NCBI GenBank assembly: GCA_009617715.1
Contig: VTFK01000405.1
Location: forward strand, 248,001-312,000
Length of the DNA stretch: 64,000 nucleotides
Direction of reading: 5' to 3'
Origin: Plectrocnemia conspersa
Lineage: Eukaryota > Arthropoda > Insecta > Trichoptera > Polycentropodidae
The notes under the pieces: model-generated
Databases searched by the model: none
What the model saw: only the letters and a program-made list of their open reading frames with translations
What the model was told of the DNA's origin: nothing
Made by a program: the position numbers and the translations under genes
Shown: piece by piece, positions 11,660 through 24,149 of the stretch
Layout: every line of letters starts with the position of its first letter
How positions within the stretch are numbered: position 1 is the first letter of the stretch

Positions 11660-13320
11660 TAAATTGTAAAAAAAGATTTTTTAATTTTTATAATGCTTTT
11701 ATTCCTAATATAAAACATTTTTACCCTAAAATGTTTTTTAACAAAGACATGATTTTCTTATTTTCTGAATAGCCACCATTTTAAAACAAAAAAGTAAATA
11801 TAGATGGCTTAAAAATATATTTGATATGTTCACAAGGTCTATTTTTTGCCAAAATAATTATGCTAATATATCAAAAGGAGCGAAAGTTATCATGTCCTTA
11901 ATTTTGAGTAAATTCTATATATAAACCTATTATTTTCGGGCAAAATGTGTTTTCATAAGGATCGAGTTAGGCTGAGTTAGGGTATGCAACGATTTATCGT
12001 AGCCTAACCTAACTATTGTAGCATAACCTAACATTGCCTAACTCAAAAGATTTTTGTTTAAGGGAAAATATAAATTTATGTATACGTGATCTCAATTTTA
12101 AACCTTAACGTACACAGAGAAGCAGTCGCTAAGGCGGTGCAATGGGTGCAAGGTACTTTGGCTGCATATTATCAGGAAATCCAATTTTAAAAAAATTTGA
12201 ACCTTTTATAAAAATTTGTAATCAAAAGTGTTTTTTTTAAATGCAACTTCTTTTTATATATTTATCTACATATAATGGCAGTTACAAGAGTATTGCAACA
12301 GGTGCAAGATAAGTCCGACAAGTCCGACAGTATAAGAAGTTGCAATTCAAACAAAAATAAATTAAATAAAAAAAATTTATAATAAAAATTAAAAAAATAT
12401 TTATATATTATTTTTTAATTTAAAAAAATTTTTTTATATATTTTTTTATATGCAATTTCAGTTATAAAATTTTTTTTTATAAATTTTTATATATGCAATT
12501 TCAGTTTCAAAAATTTTTATGAATTTATATATATGCAATTTCAGTTAAAAAAAATTATTAAAAAAAAAATTTTTTTTTTAAAAAAAAAAAATTTTTTTTT
12601 TTAAAAAAAAATATATTTTATTTTATTATTATTTTAAAATGAATTTTTTTTTTTTTTTTTTTTAATTTTTAAACTGAAATTGCAACTTCTTATACGGTAA
12701 ACCGTGGTACTTTGCACTTTGTTGCACCACCTGTGTAACTACTCCTATGTTTTAATAAATTTATAAAAAAAAGTTGCAATTTCAAAATTTTTTTCAAGAA
12801 ATTGGACACCTTATAATATGCAGCCTGGGTACCTTGCAATCGTTGCACCGCCCTGGTGACCGCCTATGTGTACCTGAAGGTATAAAATTGAGAACACGTG
12901 TACATAATTTTATATTTTCCCTTAACAAAAATCTTTTGAGTTAGGCTATGTTAGGTTATGCTACGATAAATCGTAGCATAACCCAACTCAACCTAACTTA
13001 ATTCCTTATAAAAACACATTTTGCTTAAAAATAATAGATTTATATATGGAATTTATTTAAAATTAGGGACACGATAGCTTTCGCTGTTTTTAAAATATTA
13101 GTTTAATTTTTTTTCCAAAAAATAGACCTTGTCAACATCTCAAATATATTTGTTGGTTAGCTACATCCACTGTTTTGTGTTAAAAATGGTGGATATTAAA
13201 AAAAATAAAAAAATTGTATCTTTGGTAAAAAAACATTTTAGAGAAAAAAGTGAAGAAAGTAAAAATGTTTTATATTAAAAATAAAGACAAAAAGTAATTT
13301 AAAAAACAATATTTTTTACA
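11660..13320. mobile_element. Large foldback (palindromic) element
   Basis: The left arm (about 11660-12190) is the imperfect reverse complement of the right arm (about 12800-13320). Paired blocks include TATAAAACATTTTTAC/GTAAAAATGTTTTATA, TGAGTTAGGCTATGTTAGG with its partner near 12030, and AGGCGGTGCAA (12132) with TTGCACCGCC (12843). Inside lies a second inverted pair (TATAAGAAGTTGCAATT near 12330 and its complement near 12677) around an A/T-only core with three TATATGCAATTTCAGTT repeats near 12449, 12492 and 12533. No transposase is encoded. This is a non-autonomous foldback or MITE-type element, perhaps one palindromic MITE inserted at the centre of another. Confidence 0.65.
12954..12983. 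repeat. Perfect hairpin inside the right arm
   Basis: GGTTATGCTACGAT and its exact complement ATCGTAGCATAACC are separated by two bases, giving 14-bp perfect arms. The equivalent spot in the left arm (11975-12030) carries a decayed version. Each arm of the foldback element is therefore itself partly self-complementary. Confidence 0.75.
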
Positions 13321-14107
13321 TTTTTGTCAATTCTTTGTTTAACAGAAAAAATGTGTACTTAAATTTTAGCGAACATTGTCAATTCAGAGTAATAGATTTT
13401 AGAGAATTTTTAAAATTTCGCTTGAAAAAACATTTTAAACAAAAAGGGGCAAAGTTTCAAAAGCTAACTACTAAACACAGTGTTGCAAAAATTTCTCTTA
13501 CTACACAAAATTGTATAACACTAATTTAAATATTTTTTGTTTTATTATGGATTTTAAATATTCTTAATTTATTATAAATTTTAAATATGTTTAGCTCATT
13601 ATTAATTTTAAATAAAGTGAAAACTTTTTGCACTCTTTAATTATTAAAATATATAATGCTGCGCAGAAAAAATATTTACTTTAAAAAATATATAAATCAA
13701 AATATTTTTTAATAAAAATAGACAAAGGTCACAAAATTATTAATGTTTTAAAGCACACTTTTGGTCTAAAGTAACAGATGAGGTGCTTGATACTTTTAGT
13801 TTATTTCTTTCTAGTTGGCTTTTATATTTACACATTAAACATATAAACAACTTTTATTAATTATAAAGTAACTTATGGTGTAACTAAAAAACGTTCTTAT
13901 TACTAAAATTTAAATTTATAATAAAATATGCAACGGTAAAACGGGCCCTGTAACACCTAAAATACGCTAAGCACAATCAATGCTTATAATGGCCCACATT
14001 GCACCAATGATAGGTGATCGATTATGTTGTAGCGTCAGTAAAGTGTTACAAAATATTTTTTCAATAATATTTTTGTAATATTATTACAAACCTATTTTAA
14101 AAAATAA
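13321..14107. other. AT-rich background, unassigned
   Basis: AT-rich sequence. The 64-codon frame at 13335-13529 (plus) is lysine/phenylalanine-rich chance translation. A short GC patch at 13935-14030 has no recognisable content. Confidence 0.5.
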
Positions 14108-14109
14108 TA

Positions 14110-14585
14110 CAGCGAAATCTCTTTGTAACGAATACCGAAATAACGAAATTCCCAGTATAACGAATCTTCAATTTGTCCCCGAAAAACTTTCATACAAAAT
14201 GTTTTTATTGTAACTAAGACTGATCTCAGTATAACGAAATATTTTGATCCGAATTTAAAAATGACGTTACAACTTGTCACAATATTTCTCCGAATTCAGT
14301 TCGTCCGTGACTTGGCGTGTGCTAGTTGTGTTTAAAAGCGACATTACAGGTATTTCGCCGTCCCTCAAACTTTTTTTATAAAACATTATATTCACAAATT
14401 TTATTGTGTTTCATACAGCATTCTTAAAAATGGACAAAATAAAAAATATTTAAATGCTGTAGTAATATGGTTATTAAAAATAAAATAAAAATATCTCATC
14501 TTCCGTATATCCAATATAACAAATTTTCAGTATACCGAAATATATTTATTGGTTCCGTGAGCTTCGCTATATTGAGATTTCACTG
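14110..14585. mobile_element. pogo/Tigger-type MITE
   Basis: The left end begins CAGCGAAATCTC and the right end, read inward on the minus strand, begins CAGTGAAATCTCAATATAGC. CAGTGAAAcCTCnnTATAACGAA is the well-known inverted terminus of pogo/Tigger elements (Tc1/mariner superfamily). A TA dinucleotide precedes the left end (14108-14109), but the right flank has lost it. GTATAACGAA-type motifs recur near both ends. The 476-bp interior has no transposase frame apart from an ATGGACAAAATAAAA stretch near 14430 that goes nowhere, so it is non-autonomous and old. The minus-strand open frame at 14092-14280 is part of this element. Confidence 0.7.
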
Positions 14586-15640
14586 AAAATTCTTAATTTA
14601 TTATTATCTAGCTAAGTTTTAAACCTATTCATAAATGATTTACAATATTTAGATTTATTATTAAATATCTAAATTTTAATTGGAACGTTAAAAAATATAA
14701 AATAGTTTTTTCTGGAAATATTTAGTCAAGTTGTAAACCTATTTTCAAAAGAATTGAAAATGTTAAGTAGTTTTTTATAGATTGAACCATATTGACTATC
14801 ATTGAAAATCCTAAATAATAATGTATAATTTGAACCATTCAATTTTAAAATATATTTAAAAAATCAGAACGAAGCAAAAATAATATTTAAAACCCAAAAA
14901 GTTGACGGTCTGATATACGGACACTTGCTAGCTAGTAATTATAATACATTTATATTTGTTGAAATTTAAACAGTTACAGCAGTAGAAATTTACAAATGTA
15001 TGATGAACATTTTATATAAGAGTTTGACACCTATCGTATACAGTTCTCACAATTTTATCAATCAGTGTTTGCCTGTTTTGGTTGACTTTTTGAATATTCA
15101 TTACATATAAGACAAAAGTATGTTATTTTATGTAGATGTATTAATAATATATTTTTTACAAAATTACATTTAAAAAAAATATTTTTGCTAAGTTTTAACC
15201 GATATTAAAATATAGATTATTACATTTGGACTAACTAGTAGATAAATGATTTTGTATTATATCGGATTGATGCGAAGTTTTAATGTAATAATCAACTCCT
15301 CATCATTCTTCATACTGTAATAATAATTTACTTTAATGTAATGACAGTGTCTCAAGTTTCAGCAGAAATATAAAATCGCTTTAGACTGAAAAATAAATTA
15401 TTATTATTAATCGAATAATTCATTGACACGTTTATTTTCTTGAGGAATTCATATTATAAATTAAGATATAAACGAACACTCGTCACAGACAATTAGTGTA
15501 TGTATTTTTATTATGTGTATCGTATTATTTATGTTCAATATTGTTAAGCTGTTTAACCCTGCACATATATTTACAAAATAAATAAATTATGAGGTTTTAT
15601 ATCATCCACAAACCTCAAAAATATTTTTATTATTCGAGAC
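14586..15640. other. AT-rich background, no feature
   Basis: Strongly AT-rich, with no frame longer than chance and no element ends recognised. Confidence 0.55.
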
Positions 15641-16250
15641 ATTATTACGTGGAAATAAAAATCCAATTTTCTCCCGCTGGGTATAATATTGGCAAGAGGA
15701 AGCGATCGTTTTTATCATCAGGCCTTGAAAATTTCATTGGGTCCACCAAGCAATGGGGTCGTGAAAAATTTGAGCACGTATCAATATTTTCCTCGGCCAG
15801 CGTACACTGAAAACCCATTAAGAGCTTGGACCCTGGCAATTTCTCGACCCCCCGCACATATTTTTTCCGGCCCTGTAACACTTACACGATAATTGGAGCC
15901 TTACCAGCAATAAGACCGTTAAGGGAAACAATTTCACACCGACTTTAATTTCCAAACACGTACACACCGAGGCCAGTGCATACGAGCCAAGTTCTACCTT
16001 AAACTCTGGACGTGAACCTCTCTAATGTACGACCTACAGCTGAGACTAGTACTTTCGGACCGAGTGCTCATATTTTTCATTTTGCAAAACGTCGCGACAA
16101 ACGATAGCCGTTTTATCAAGGGATTGTTTCCGCTGCGAATGACTTGTTTGTAGTGTTGAGAAAAAAATGAGTCGATTTGTCGTTGACCCTTGATTAAATT
16201 GGTTTTATCGAACTTTGCCTGTTCTAGTACACATGCGCTTTGATTTATTT
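15641..16250. other. GC-richer island, unassigned
   Basis: G+C is visibly higher throughout. Open frames of 66-78 codons overlap on both strands at 15589-15892 without any motif that I recognise. TTGTTT and TGATTAAAT motifs are scattered in the right part. Overlapping two-strand frames argue against coding; a conserved non-coding element is the default reading. Confidence 0.3.
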
Positions 16251-19130
16251 ACAATTCGATTGCGTTTGAGTGATTGGAATGAGTATTATAGATATAAGGT
16301 AATATACAAAGCTCTACATATTTTTTTTAAATGAAACTAAAAAAATAGCACTCTTAAATTTTCTGATAAAGTATACTACAATACAATTAACCCAATTTAA
16401 GTCCAAAAATAAGTAAGCTTATCATGCTACTTCATGGTCAATGACATGTCACATTGTCGCGACTTGAGAGTCTAAAACCAGATAAAAAATATTTTATATC
16501 TTTATTGTCAAAGGTTCAACGATACGATATAACTTGAAACAAAGAGCCTGCAAAATACCTATCGATCACTACGGACTAACATTTCCTAGAAAACTAATGT
16601 TTATTTAGAGCCTTCGCTGTATAGGTACAGCGAAGTGACGTCAAATCTCACATAATTACGCCTAGTTCTATTGCCGCTGCGTATTTTGTAAAATATTTAA
16701 ATATTTTCCTACAAACTTTTTCGTTTAACTTACATGTAAGTGTGTGTATTGTCAAATAATTTCAGTAAAATATAGCACTACGTCTAAACCGTGCGCGCTT
16801 ATAATGGTTGACCACTAATGTACGCCGTTAAGGTATGATTAAAATAACGATTGGCAAAATTTGTGTTTTTTGATATAATGCCGCAAGTCACGAATTTAAA
16901 AGTTAATTGCCTTATAAATAAATATTTTTAGAAAATATATTATTATAGCAGCTCACTTTATATAACATAAAAATAGTATTTTTTCATTCATTTTCTAAAA
17001 AATGTTTTACTTTTTGAGAAAAATATTCTGCCATATTATTACAGTCTTCATCCAGACGTGGCAAAGGCGCGTATCGTGAGCCGCATCCATCTCTTTCAAA
17101 AATTTAATATGGCATGTGACATTTTATTCGTATCGCAGACCTAAGAAATGTAATAAAATATACAATCTTTCATATGTTCTTTTTCATCATTGCTACATTA
17201 GTTTCATGCATTTTTTATTATTAATATAACGTAACAATCATCTCTTCGTTACTAATTTTTGACGTTGTTTCATCCACGAGTCGTATGATAGTTAAATGTA
17301 TTGTTATAGTCATATTGTTAAATTATTTTTCTCGTTATATAATTATAATCAATAATTTATCAGTGGTTCACAAGCTTTTTCCTAAAACGTATTTTCGATA
17401 TTTCGAATGGCTTGTTTATGACAAAGAGTACAATTTATTTATTTTTATTAGGACCTAAATAATACGAAATATATAAAATTATTTTAAAAACGTTCTGTTT
17501 TTTTTGCTCATGTCATTTAAGACACGGTCATATTTTGTTTCTTTGATAATTGCATTTTTTTATTTAATAATATTTTTTACTAATAACATATTTAAAAAAA
17601 AACATTTGAATATATATTTAAGCATTTTTTTAAAAGTGTTATTTTAAATATGCAATTTATTTAAAAAAATAAATCCTGCATCAACCGTTTTTTTAAATAT
17701 TAATAATTTAAATTTATTATGGTATTCAATAAATAATACAACAAGTTCTATGGCTCTATATAAATAGCCATATACAATGTCAACTTAATCATTTTCAATA
17801 TAAGTTAAATTGGTCTGAATCAATAGACCAATCTGACTTGAACAAAAAGTCGAAAGTAAATATTATATCTGAATATGGATACAATTAATTAAAAAATATA
17901 TTATTTTACAACTTATAAATAATATAAATTAGCTTAAAATAAGACATGTTATTAGAATTAAGTCATATTTTTATTTTTTTACCAGCATACATACACATAC
18001 TAAAGTTACTAAGAAACTCCTGCCATGATACGTAATGTCGTGATATTTCTCATAATTTTATCCGCCTTTCATTTGATCGCACATAAGCTCCACAAACTTA
18101 GAGCATTTCCGCGTACATTTTTCATTTTAACGTTAAATATTTTTCTTTTCGTGATTTTCTTTCGAGATTGCCGCGATTATTTGACTTCTAAATTACGCAT
18201 TATATTTTTCTTGTTCGTAAGAAAAAGCGGCACAAAATCGAGCATGCATACGAAAACGACGTGTGCTTTTGTAAAGTCGATTATTATTACGGAATATTAT
18301 ATAAGCTTGATATGTTGAAATAATATTAAAAAGCAAAAAATAACATATTTATACTAAACTTTAGGGATGGTTTTTATTTTAAGGATACCAAGTCACGTAC
18401 AGCTTTAAAAATAGGGGTCGTGATGTTGTGATAGAGAGCTTAAAGCTAATCCTGAACTAGAAGAAAGCTTAAAGAAAAAAATCAATGATTTCCAAAGAGA
18501 TTTTTAAGTGTACGACCCTTTTCAAATATTCAGGAACTTATCGCATGTCCAGTGTTAATAATTGTGACAAATGTTTATCTATTTAAGAAGTTAATATATA
18601 TTTAAGAAGTTAATATATATTTTATGCAATTAATTAGATTCATAAACATTATACGAAAAACCGAAACTAAATTAAGTCTATTACTAATAATCTAATTTTA
18701 ATATACCATTAGTGATTTATGAGGAATAAGCATTTAAAAAATCCTTATTGGACTACCTTGTAAATATAAATTTTATAGGACACTCCCCATATGCAATTAC
18801 TGCTCGTGCGTAACGATATATATTTTTTTATTTCTTTTTACGTGGTATCTGTACATTAAAATAAAGCATGCGTAACTGAATCATACTAATAAATTTTATA
18901 TAATCGCTTTGAATAAATTAAACGTTATTATATGTTATTTTTTAGAGCACAACGTAAAAGAAAATTCTTGGGACCTCTCCAACCTAAATATATTTATATA
19001 GGGGGGGCAGTAAATGATTGAGCACATATGCAAAATTAATATTACCGTAAAAGTCAATTTTACGCGTGACCGGTCCCGCCGTTTTGTGTCACTGGTGTGG
19101 CACATAATCGGCACACAAGAATATTATCTA
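16251..19130. other. AT-rich background, no supported feature
   Basis: Mostly AT-rich. A patch at 17045-17100 is briefly GC-richer. A 97-codon plus-strand frame at 18025-18318 is hydrophobic and F/I-rich, consistent with T-rich chance translation. A short tandem duplication of ATTTAAGAAGTTAATATAT lies near 18580-18622. No transposon ends are apparent. Confidence 0.5.
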
Positions 19131-19133
19131 GTG

Positions 19134-19153
19134 GTAGTAGTAGTAGTAGTAGG
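19134..19153. repeat. (GTA)n microsatellite
   Basis: Six to seven uninterrupted GTA triplets, directly left of a short GC-richer patch (19160-19260) in which no frame is recognisable. Confidence 0.9.
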
Positions 19154-19748
19154 TAAATTTCGCTGAATAATGGACGCACATTCCGTAAGCCGGATTCACC
19201 CTTTCGATTATTCGCGAATCCCTTCACGATTATGATCCTGCGTTATTTGAAAGCTTTTTCGTGTAATAAAGTTTTTTTATTCATAAATTTATAAAAGGAT
19301 CGCCCCTGCTCCATAGTAGCCTTAATACTTCTGATTTTTTTACGATTGCTACTAATCGTGTCATTATGTTTGCTATGAGGATTCCTTAACGTTAAAAAAA
19401 TTCAATTTTGACATTATTATTTATTAATAAAATATTAAATCATGTCAGTCGACAAAATTCTTACGTTAGCTTTTTATGACACATTTTATGAAAAAATGCG
19501 TTGTCATCAATATTTTTTATATTTTTATATGGACACACAAGTTATATAATCTGTTATTCATTGTATCTTTTCGATTGACCGGTGCGAGGAATAGACATAG
19601 CAATTATTTGCCTTTCATCAAGATAACACCAGATTCAAAATAAGGTAGGCAATATATCGAGCGCAGACCTACAAACTGTTATCATAAATTATATATATTT
19701 TTGCGAAATGATTAATTTTAAAACAGACTGATTGATATTGTCATAACT

Positions 19749-19779
19749 CAGGGGTTCTTAAACTAGTGTCTACGGACAA
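19749..19779 (+). mobile_element. hAT-type terminal fragment
   Basis: CAGGGGTTCTTAAACTAG, followed by a TCTACGGAC block, has the form CAGnGGTTCTnAAACT that is typical of hAT (Charlie-like) element termini. I could not find the matching opposite end in the window, so only one end, or a very short relic, is present. Confidence 0.4.
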
Positions 19780-19846
19780 AGACTCTTACAACAACCCAGA
19801 TTTTTTTTACAAACAGTTGTAGAGTATGAAGTACTTCTCTATTACA

Positions 19847-20880
19847 TGGCACCCCGACGTTAGCACGCAGGACATTAGCGCGCCGACATTAGCGCGCAAA
19901 ATAAGTTTATTTTATATTTTTGACTACTTATTTAAAGAAATTTACGTACCTAAGATAATTTTTCTGGGCTCGTATTTTTCGGGTCAGAATTTTAGCATGG
20001 TTATGGTTCGAATTTATATTGCATTGGTCAAAATTTATATTGAATGGTCAGAATACTAACGGTCAGAATAAATATTAAATGATCAGAATAAATATTAGAT
20101 TGTCATAATTCATATTAATTCGTCAGAATAGAAATCTGATCGGTTAGAACTAATATTAAATGGTAAGATTTATGTTAACACATGGTCAGATTCGATTTTT
20201 TCAGTTGACAATAGTGTTATCGTTTAAGATTGGTACAACTGTTCGACGGCGTCTGTCGTTCACATATTGACAGTTCTAACGCGCCAATGCTGAATCAACA
20301 GCTCTTGTAAACACCAGCTATTAGACTTTTGCTACGACCACCACTACATTGAATGATAATCAAAGTGTAATATTTTAAAATAAAACGAAATTCAATTCAT
20401 AACGTGGATTTTATTTATAAATAATTACAAATTTATATAGGAAAATGAAGGCGTCTCGCTACCGCTCGCGCCGACTTTCACTGTAGAACCGAACAACCTA
20501 ACCTTATTTTTAATGATATTGTATTGATTTGTTCTCATTTCGGTACATCTTGTAATTGTCCAGCATCATCCAATCTATGACTAACTGTTCAAAAACCAAA
20601 GACGCATATGTGAGTAGTAGAATTGGAATGAGATAATAAAACAGGTTAACTTAAAGTTTGCTGCGTAAAAATGTGACTATGGCAGCAAGTTACTTTATTA
20701 TGACCATGTGTTATTTTTATTCTGACTGTATACTATTTTTATTCTGACCGTTTATTATTTTTATTCTGGCCATTTAATATCTATTCTGACCATTTTGCTA
20801 ATAAAATTCTGACCGAAAATTGATTTTTTTTTTTGACCAAAATTTGATTTAGATTTTGACCATTTAATTACAAGTCATTT
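19847..20880 (+). mobile_element. Foldback repeat with GC minisatellite head, copy 1
   Basis: The element starts with three units of a 14-15 bp GC-rich minisatellite (consensus CGACATTAGCGCGC, 19852-19897). An array of GGTCAGAATAAATATTAAAT-like units follows (about 19978-20220), then a unique middle that includes a CTACCGCTCGCGCCGAC block at 20460. The right array (about 20695-20870) has the same unit in reverse complement (TATTTTTATTCTGACC). The two arrays form a foldback structure. No transposase is encoded. A second copy lies at 28654-29511. The 77-codon frame at 19826-20059 is a by-product of the array. Confidence 0.65.
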
Positions 20881-21400
20881 TTTTGCCAAATTAACATAAT
20901 ATTTAAGATTAACTGATACTTGTACATACCCATCCATAATTTTTTTATCGATTAAATTTTTAAATAATATTTAAACTGCTTATCGTTAGCAATTTAGATT
21001 TTCATGGAAAATACACGAGAATATCTTTTGCCAGGTAGTTTTGAAGTGAACAATTATTTATATAATACGCATGTGATTTGGAGAAAGTAGAGTTTTTGCA
21101 AACTTTTTAATATTAAAATACAAAATTTCTTGTCACGTCTGTGTTTTGGTAAAGAAATATTTAGGAAAAGTTACATATATTACAGGACTCAAAAAATCTT
21201 AAAAGCTCCTTAAGACTTCTGTTATTATCATAGTGAAGCTTATCCTCGCTTCCAGTTTGAATTTTGTTTGCCACAATGCATATAAACAAAAACAGTTTTT
21301 TTATCAAGAAAAAAAATAAAAAAAAAACAGCTTTCTCATTGATATTCTTTAAAAAATCAATATTACTAGATAATACATATATTTTTTTTTAAAACTAGCG
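20881..21400. other. AT-rich background, no feature
   Basis: AT-rich sequence with poly-A/T tracts; nothing assignable. Confidence 0.55.
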
Positions 21401-21680
21401 TTTAAGTGCTTTTCAAAATTCAAGAAGTACATGGCTCCTTATGATTTCAGCTCCATCATAACACGAATGATGAGCCGCAGAAGACAAGCTATGGCCACAA
21501 TAGAAGCTAGATACGGAAAACTTCCTCGCCCACCGACTAGAGACACAGCCCCAGTACCAGTATTTGTCGACGGCAGGGCGCCTTAACCCCCTGGACGCAC
21601 GCAGTCCCAGCGACAAGGTCCCCCATGACGGAGACTAAGCTCCATACAGCATTTTCCGAGATCCACACAGTTTGCTGCAA
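21401..21680 (+). other. GC-richer island with a 51-codon open frame
   Basis: A compact GC-rich block. On the plus strand an ATG at 21431 opens a 51-codon frame ending TAA at 21586. It is rich in Arg, Pro and Ala, with MMSRRRQAM near residue 13 and RYGKLPRPPTRDT near residue 27. The frame is open further upstream and a T-rich tract precedes the island, so an internal or terminal exon is conceivable. A minus-strand frame (21413-21616) overlaps it. I recognise neither product. Confidence 0.25.
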
Positions 21681-22205
21681 CTTTTTATACAGGTAACAAA
21701 CATGGTTTTAACTCGAAACAATGAAAAGTATATATTTAGTTGTATGAAATTATACTATTTAAATATGGTTTCTAAATATTACATACAAAATGCAAGTCAT
21801 CAAATTCGTGGTTGTCACTGTTGAATTATTGTTCATGTTGAAATAGAATCATGATAAAAAAAATACCAGTGGCTATGCTCACGGAGAAGAAAAGTTACAA
21901 ATGTAATTAAAATTGATATTAATTATTTTAAAATATTAGATTAATGCAATTATTTAATTTGACAAAATTATCCACTACTATTCATACTTATTCTCACTTA
22001 ATTTTAAATTCTCACAAGTTTAAATGTATTGATTTTATTTTTTTGCAAAAAAAGTGACATTAAAAATAATTTTAAAATTTTTGTCAAATATATTATACTA
22101 ATATGTATAAGGTACTACTATCAAATCTAATTTTTAAAAGTCAAATACTATGTTTATTTATTTTTATACATCAATAACTAACATTACAAAAAATCCAAAC
22201 ATTTT
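21681..22205. other. AT-rich background, no feature
   Basis: AT-rich, no credible frame or repeat. Confidence 0.55.
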
Positions 22206-22525
22206 CCCAATCAGTTCCACCTCAAAGAGAACCTATCTGTGGTTCCGACTCCCGTCGATTTTTTCCTGCGATAATTGTACAAGAAGATATAATACCACTT
22301 GTCAAATGCAAGAGAGGACTGCTGCATTGTGCCATAGCGCCCTAACGAGCCGTCATCCTGAACTCCGGGTCGAAGGGGTGGTTTTCTGGATAGGGGTTGC
22401 GAAATAATGAACGAGTACGGAATTCCAAATTTGTAAGCAACCCGAGAGGTTGGTGGTTGTATTAATTTAGTAAGCGATGTGACGAAGTGCGCATAGCTGG
22501 TTTTAGCCAACTGAGTCGTCAAAAT
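22206..22525. other. GC-richer island, unassigned frames on both strands
   Basis: A minus-strand frame of 103 codons (22211-22522) and a plus-strand frame of 85 codons (22150-22407) overlap. The minus-strand product is mixed hydrophilic with no domain that I recognise. The plus-strand translation contains SRHPELRVEG, which recalls a peptide often seen in translated bacterial palindromic repeats; the nucleotide context does not support a bacterial insert. Left unassigned. Confidence 0.25.
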
Positions 22526-24145
22526 GCAAAGTCAGCTTATAGGAATTAAATTTTGATATAAAATTCAATACAGTTTATATGCTTTTATATATATGTAAAC
22601 TATCACAGTTTTTTACTTACATATACAATAATTAAATAATTATAAATCTTTTCTACATTCCACATCTTGAGCCTTGTGTATATTTCATTTATTCCAGCCT
22701 TGATATATAATAATTTTCAAGAGAATATAAATGAATAACAACATTTATGAAGCAAATAAGAAAAGTCAATATTTGCTCGTTAGCTTTCAGTCAATATTAT
22801 TCTATAACCTGCTATCTACCGTTTAACTGTTTCGGTATATTCGTAATTTTTCTGCAGTCAAAAAAATACAAGGCTGTCTTTTTAACTTTTGCCTTTGAAA
22901 GCAACTAATTAAAAATATTTAACATCAAAATTTGTATAGTTAATTTTGTAGCTTGACGATCCTTCTCACCTATTTAGATATACGTTCAAAGTCGCAGACG
23001 GGAATAATAGAGCTTGTGTCCGTAACTAATGACCAAAGCTTCACAGAGCTTCCCTGGAAGGGAGCTTTTTCAATGGTCATACGGTCATAATATATGATTT
23101 TTTGTGTATTATGTACAGTGTAAACAAGGTAATGATTCTACCGGAACGTCACTTTATGTTTTGCTGTATTGTTGTACAACGCAACATACTTAATGACGTA
23201 ATACAATTTGATATGCTCGGCTGGTGATGACACACAGAGATGAATTATAACGACTGGATTTACGGATGACATGAGATATGGTAACGAAGTTGTGTAAGTA
23301 GATACATACGAGGGCGGTCCATATTAAATAAGCCATATATAATTGTGTTCAGATATAACATAGCAAAAATATTTTGATACAAGCATTTGATTGAAATACA
23401 TTAAATAATACGAAATTGGGATTTCCATAGTAAAGTATATAAAATAAATAATGTAATAAAATATAATGTATTCGTTTATTAATCTTAAGTCGTGTTGAAT
23501 TTTTAGGACACATATATTAATAACAAATTTATACTAAAAATTTTTTTAACTAGATTTAATTTTATGCTATGTGGTTTCGCTAAATAATTATACATCATAA
23601 AATTTCATCCAAAATCCTAAAAGCAAGTTTGCTCGCGTTATTCTTATTATTTATAAAAAATAATATTTTTTATTTTTAAAAACAAGCAGCAAAACCAGTT
23701 TTTATAGTTTTGTTATCTATTCGAACGACTAATTTTTTTTAATTGGTAAGGAATTACACAGACACAAATGACTCATCCAGGGCAAATGGACAATTAATTA
23801 ATATAATTAATACTGCCCCACCGTAACGTGTATATATGACAAGATCAAGGGACCAGAGCGGCAGTTATGGATAATTCGTGATCATGGCTGGAGAATCGCA
23901 GCCTAAATATAAATAGAAAGTTAGTGAAAATCGCAATGAATCCCGAGATGTTAAAGTTTTAATCTTTCATTGTCACTTATATAATTTTAATTTATTATAT
24001 ACCTTTTAATGATATAATATATGTATCAAAAAAAATATATGTATTAAATCAAGATTCTTATAAAACACTTTGAATTTAAAAATATTGGTCTCAATTAAGA
24101 ATCTTCAGGCACCCGCTGAAAATTTTTTTTTAAAATTAATATTTC
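22526..24145. other. AT-rich background with one mariner-like end
   Basis: Apart from the short TIR-like block at 23307-23335 I see no feature. Patches at 22990-23080 and 23800-23900 are slightly GC-richer but carry no frame. Confidence 0.5.
23307..23335 (+). mobile_element. mariner-like terminal fragment
   Basis: TACGAGGGCGGTCCATATTA resembles the ACGAGGGnGGnTCAAT-type ends of some mariner elements, with TA in the target-site position. No opposite end or transposase was found nearby, so this is at best a solo end. Confidence 0.3.
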
Positions 24146-24149
24146 TATA

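Noticed and set aside
11529..12040. TTAGG telomere-like repeats
   Set aside because: Only two or three TTAGG-like units, partly as components of the foldback arms; no sustained array.
22150..22522. Possible bacterial (Rickettsiales-type) insert because of the SRHPEL peptide
   Set aside because: The resemblance is one short peptide in one frame; composition and neighbours are host-like and no bacterial gene is present.
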